Assembly (NCBI GenBank): GCA_000688775.2
Contig: CP007628.2
Span: 1,674,001-1,738,000 of the forward strand
DNA length: 64,000 nt
Source of the DNA: Streptococcus sp. VT 162
Lineage (GTDB): Bacteria > Bacillota > Bacilli > Lactobacillales > Streptococcaceae
Direction of reading: 5' to 3'
Position numbers and translations under genes: made by a program
The notes under the pieces: generated by a model
Told to the model about the DNA's origin: nothing
Database searches by the model: none
The model's input: only the letters and a program-made list of their open reading frames with translations
Shown here: in pieces, positions 60,895 through 64,000 of the stretch
Position numbering within the stretch: the first letter of the stretch is position 1
How the letters are laid out: each line of letters starts with the position of its first letter

Positions 60895-62655
60895 TTATTC
60901 TTCTGCTTCGTCTTCTGTAAATTGACTATTGTACAAGTCAGCGTAGAAGCCACCTTGCGCCATCAGCTCCTCATGGTTGCCTTGTTCGATGATATTGCCA
61001 TCTTTCATGACAAGAATCAAGTCGGCATTACGAATAGTTGACAAGCGGTGGGCGATGACAAAGGAAGTTCGACCCTCCATCAAACGGTCCATGGCTTTTT
61101 GAATCAACTCCTCCGTACGTGTGTCGACTGAAGATGTCGCTTCATCTAAAATCAAGAGTGGTGCATCCTTGAGAAGCGCACGAGCAATGGTCAAGAGTTG
61201 TTTTTGCCCAACAGACAAGGTCACAGTGTCATCCAAAACAGTATCGTAGCCATCTGGCAAAGTCATGATAAAGTGGTGGATTCCCACAGCCTTGCTGGCT
61301 TCCATCATTCGTTCATCACTGATGTCTGTCTGATTATAGATCAGGTTCTCTCGAATCGTTCCCTCAAAGAGCCAAGTATCTTGCAAGACCATTGAAAAGG
61401 CATCGTGTACTTCTGAGCGCTTCATGTCCTTGGTATCCACACCATCAATGCGGATACTTCCCTTATCTATCTCATAGAACTTCATCAAAAGATTGACAAT
61501 GGTTGTCTTCCCAGCCCCAGTCGGTCCAACAATAGCAACCTTCTGACCTGCATGAGATGTCGCAGAAAAGTCATGGATAATGGTGCGATCTGGTGTATAT
61601 CCAAAGGATACATGATCAAAGACTACTTCCCCTTTCATGTTGCTCAATTGTCTTTCCTTATGAGATTCATCTTGCATCTCTGCTTCAGCCAAAAATTCTA
61701 ATACACGAGTCATGGCTGCACTCGCTTGTTGCAAGCTCGTAATCCCTTGGGCAATCTGTGACAGAGGTTGGGAGAAGGTCCGTACGTAAACCATAAAGGC
61801 CACAATAATCCCTATAGTGATATGCCCTTCTAACGCCAGCGCGGCCCCAACGATGATGACTAAGACATAACTAAAGTTCCCAACAAAGAACATGGCTGGC
61901 ATCATGATACCAGAGATAAACTGAGATTTCCAGATACTATCATGCAAGTCCTGGTTTAAACCTGCAAATCTCGCTTTGGAGGTGTCCACTGCGTTGTAGC
62001 TGGTCACTACATTGTGGCCAGAGTACATTTCTTCTACGTAACCATTGACGGCCGCTAGATTATTTTGTTGGGCTTTAAAATAACCCTGTGACTTGGCCAT
62101 GATTACGGAAACCGCCGCAAAACCAACAAGGGTTGATACAACGGTTACCAATGCCAAAATCCAGTTCATCCCAAACATGGTCACCAAGACAGCAATCAAC
62201 AAGAAACTAGCTGAAAGAACTGTCCCTAGACTTTGGTTGAGAGATTGCGCTGCTGTATCCACATCATTGGTCACGCGCGAAAGGGTATCTCCTTGTGAAT
62301 GACGGTCAAAATAGCCAAGTGGCAAACGATTAATCTTTTCAGCGATAGCCGTCCGCAAGCGTTTTGAAAAATGCTGAATACTCGTTGAAAAGATATAGGC
62401 CTGTGTATAATTAAGGATAGCTCCAAATACATAGAGAATCACTAAAAAGCTAGCAATGTTTGACACAGCTACCAAGTCGATTTCTGTAGCCAAGCCATCT
62501 GAAATCAAGTTAGTAATTTCTTTAATCTTAGTTGGACCATAAACGGTAATGATACTTGAAATGACTGCAGCCACAACTGCTATTAGGAGAGGGAGTTGGA
62601 GGCCTGCCATATAAGGTTTGCACTGTTTCCAGACCGAAACTTTTTTATTTTCCAT
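60895..62655 (-). CDS. Heterodimeric ABC exporter subunit (EfrB-like)
   Basis: 586 aa from the ATG at 62655, with GGAGG 10 nt upstream; it overlaps the preceding gene's stop. Six-helix membrane domain then NBD with Walker A GPTGAGKTTI and Walker B LLILDEATSSVD. The signature is LSVGQKQLL instead of LSGGQ, a usual asymmetry in heterodimeric multidrug exporters. Partner of the next gene. Confidence 0.9.
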   Translation of the reverse strand: MENKKVSVWKQCKPYMAGLQLPLLIAVVAAVISSIITVYGPTKIKEITNLISDGLATEIDLVAVSNIASFLVILYVFGAILNYTQAYIFSTSIQHFSKRLRTAIAEKINRLPLGYFDRHSQGDTLSRVTNDVDTAAQSLNQSLGTVLSASFLLIAVLVTMFGMNWILALVTVVSTLVGFAAVSVIMAKSQGYFKAQQNNLAAVNGYVEEMYSGHNVVTSYNAVDTSKARFAGLNQDLHDSIWKSQFISGIMMPAMFFVGNFSYVLVIIVGAALALEGHITIGIIVAFMVYVRTFSQPLSQIAQGITSLQQASAAMTRVLEFLAEAEMQDESHKERQLSNMKGEVVFDHVSFGYTPDRTIIHDFSATSHAGQKVAIVGPTGAGKTTIVNLLMKFYEIDKGSIRIDGVDTKDMKRSEVHDAFSMVLQDTWLFEGTIRENLIYNQTDISDERMMEASKAVGIHHFIMTLPDGYDTVLDDTVTLSVGQKQLLTIARALLKDAPLLILDEATSSVDTRTEELIQKAMDRLMEGRTSFVIAHRLSTIRNADLILVMKDGNIIEQGNHEELMAQGGFYADLYNSQFTEDEAEE

Positions 62656-64000
62656 GTTCCAATTCCTCCTTCGATAGTTGTGAGTAGGCAATTTCTTGGT
62701 AGACTTCGTTGGTAGCAAGAAGTTCCTTGTGGGTGCCTTGTCCCACGACTTTACCTTGATCCAAAACTAAGATCAGGTCGGCGTCCATAATGGTAGAAAT
62801 CCGTTGCGCTACGATGAGCTTGGTCATGGATTTTGTTTTCTCAGCTAGCTCTTGGCGAAGGACACGATCTGTCTCGTAGTCCAAGGCTGAGAAAGAGTCA
62901 TCAAAGATGAGAATCTCTGGTTTACGAGCCAAGGCACGCGCAATGGCCAAACGCTGTCTTTGACCTCCTGAGAAGTTGGTTCCACCTTGGGCTACTTCTG
63001 ATGCAAGACCTGCTTCCTTGTCCTCGATAAATGCTTTAGACTGGGCCAATTCAAGGGCTTGCCACATAGCAGCTTCGCTTAGAGGAGTTTCTTTGCTCTT
63101 ACCAAAGTCTAGATTGCCCTTGACATCTCCTGAGAAGAGGACTGCTTTTTGTGGAATATAGCCGACCTTATTGCGCAAATCTTCCAAATTGTAATCTTGT
63201 ACATTGACACCATCCACTAGGATTTCTCCATCAGAAACGTCGTAAAAACGAGGCAAGAGGTTGACTAGAGTGGACTTACCTGATCCAGTCGATCCAATGA
63301 AGGCCACGGTTTGACCCGCTTCTGCCTTGAAGCTGACATGCTCCACAACTGCTTCTGAATTTTTAGAGTAGCGGAAAGTCACATCACGGAATTCCACTTG
63401 TCCCTGAACTGAAGGATTCGCTGTCTGTGCATGACTAGGATTCTCAATAGAAGAATGCAGATCCAATACTTGATTGATACGTCCTGCCGAAACCAAGGTA
63501 CGAGGAAGAACGATAAAGAGCGCTCCCATGAGAAGGAAGCCCATCACGACCTGCATAGCATAGGACATGAAGACCACCATGTCGCTAAAAAGGGGCAGAC
63601 GATCTGTCAAGCTAGCGTCGTTGATGATATAGGCACCAATCCAGTAAATAGCTAAGGTCAAACCACTGGAAATTGCCATCATAATCGGGTTCATAATCGC
63701 CATCAATCGATTGACAAAGAGATTGAGACGTGTTACCTCATCGTTGGCTGCTTCAAATTTCTTATCTTGGTAATCTTCCGCATTGTATGCACGAACAACT
63801 CGAATCCCAGTCAAACTTTCACGAGTGATGCTATTGAGTTTATCTGTCAATTTTTGGATGACCGATTGTTTTGGAAAGGCCAGAGTCATGAGAACAGTTG
63901 TCATTAGAACATTGACGATAACAGCTACCACTACTGCCCAGAGCCAGTATTCGGACTTACCAAGGATTTTTCCAATGGCCCAGATAGCCATAATCGGCCC
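62645..64000 (-). CDS. Heterodimeric ABC exporter subunit (EfrA-like), 5' end outside the window
   Basis: At least 451 codons up to the window edge; family members have about 570-590, so about 120-140 N-terminal residues are missing. NBD with Walker A GSTGSGKSTL, signature FSGGQRQRLA, and Walker B ILIFDDSFSALD, where D replaces the catalytic Glu: a degenerate site typical of one partner in such heterodimers. The following gene overlaps its stop. Confidence 0.9.
   Translation of the reverse strand, partial: GPIMAIWAIGKILGKSEYWLWAVVVAVIVNVLMTTVLMTLAFPKQSVIQKLTDKLNSITRESLTGIRVVRAYNAEDYQDKKFEAANDEVTRLNLFVNRLMAIMNPIMMAISSGLTLAIYWIGAYIINDASLTDRLPLFSDMVVFMSYAMQVVMGFLLMGALFIVLPRTLVSAGRINQVLDLHSSIENPSHAQTANPSVQGQVEFRDVTFRYSKNSEAVVEHVSFKAEAGQTVAFIGSTGSGKSTLVNLLPRFYDVSDGEILVDGVNVQDYNLEDLRNKVGYIPQKAVLFSGDVKGNLDFGKSKETPLSEAAMWQALELAQSKAFIEDKEAGLASEVAQGGTNFSGGQRQRLAIARALARKPEILIFDDSFSALDYETDRVLRQELAEKTKSMTKLIVAQRISTIMDADLILVLDQGKVVGQGTHKELLATNEVYQEIAYSQLSKEELEHGK

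Overview
The window looks like a chromosome segment of a mitis-group Streptococcus (S. mitis, S. oralis, S. infantis or S. pneumoniae relatives) carrying a large conjugative element. The evidence is low GC, streptococcal rpsL-rpsG-fusA, LPXTG surface proteins with YSIRK-like signals, and a response-regulator/kinase/ABC cluster that I recognise as the pneumococcal TCS11 type. Almost every gene is on the minus strand, so transcription runs right to left.

Layout. (1) 1-3,430: chromosomal fusA (partial), rpsG and rpsL. (2) About 3,440-47,650: a roughly 44-kb conjugative replicon. In transcription order it holds a replication block (a 45-aa protein with a clamp-binding motif, an HTH protein, a 99-aa protein and an Inc18-type RepE at 44,928-46,448); an operon of small membrane proteins (41,349-44,839); two small genes; a candidate oriT (40,139-40,550); a mobilisation operon (two RHH proteins, a secreted nuclease, a PD-(D/E)XK-like protein and a MobP-type relaxase, 35,271-40,138); a 1,617-aa LtrC-like primase/metallopeptidase; topoisomerase III plus a Clp-like AAA+ ATPase; a pilin candidate, VirB8, an LPXTG protein, a PrgB-like adhesin and SSB; VirD4; a lipoprotein; VirB6 and a BRCT protein; VirB3, a split VirB4 and a peptidoglycan hydrolase; and a ParA/RHH partition module. 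An ISLre2-type transposase lies at the left edge. I see no integrase. (3) 47,790-64,000: chromosomal TCS11-like operon, a 1,578-aa CshA-repeat surface protein, fakA-like, asp23-like and rpmB genes, a LiaF-like/LytTR pair, a PAP2 phosphatase and a two-gene ABC exporter.

How it works together. RepE and ParA/RHH should replicate and partition the element. The relaxase and RHH proteins would nick at oriT. LtrC-like, TopB and SSB would process DNA. VirD4 and the VirB2/3/4/6/8-like proteins with the hydrolase form a Gram-positive type IV secretion system (T4SS), and the two surface proteins promote cell contact.

The most unusual observations are these. Seven operons share one promoter architecture, TTGTCCCTTTAA placed 21-22 bp upstream of the -10 box. 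The VirB4 homologue has lost its Walker A lysine and its Walker B acidic residues. A Clp-like double AAA+ ATPase in the same regulon has lost its N-domain, M-domain and pore-loop aromatics. Palindromic ParA-operator-like sites recur beside several transfer promoters. The 10-bp palindrome TTCAGCTGAA occurs 11 times in the element, and I found none in the flanks.
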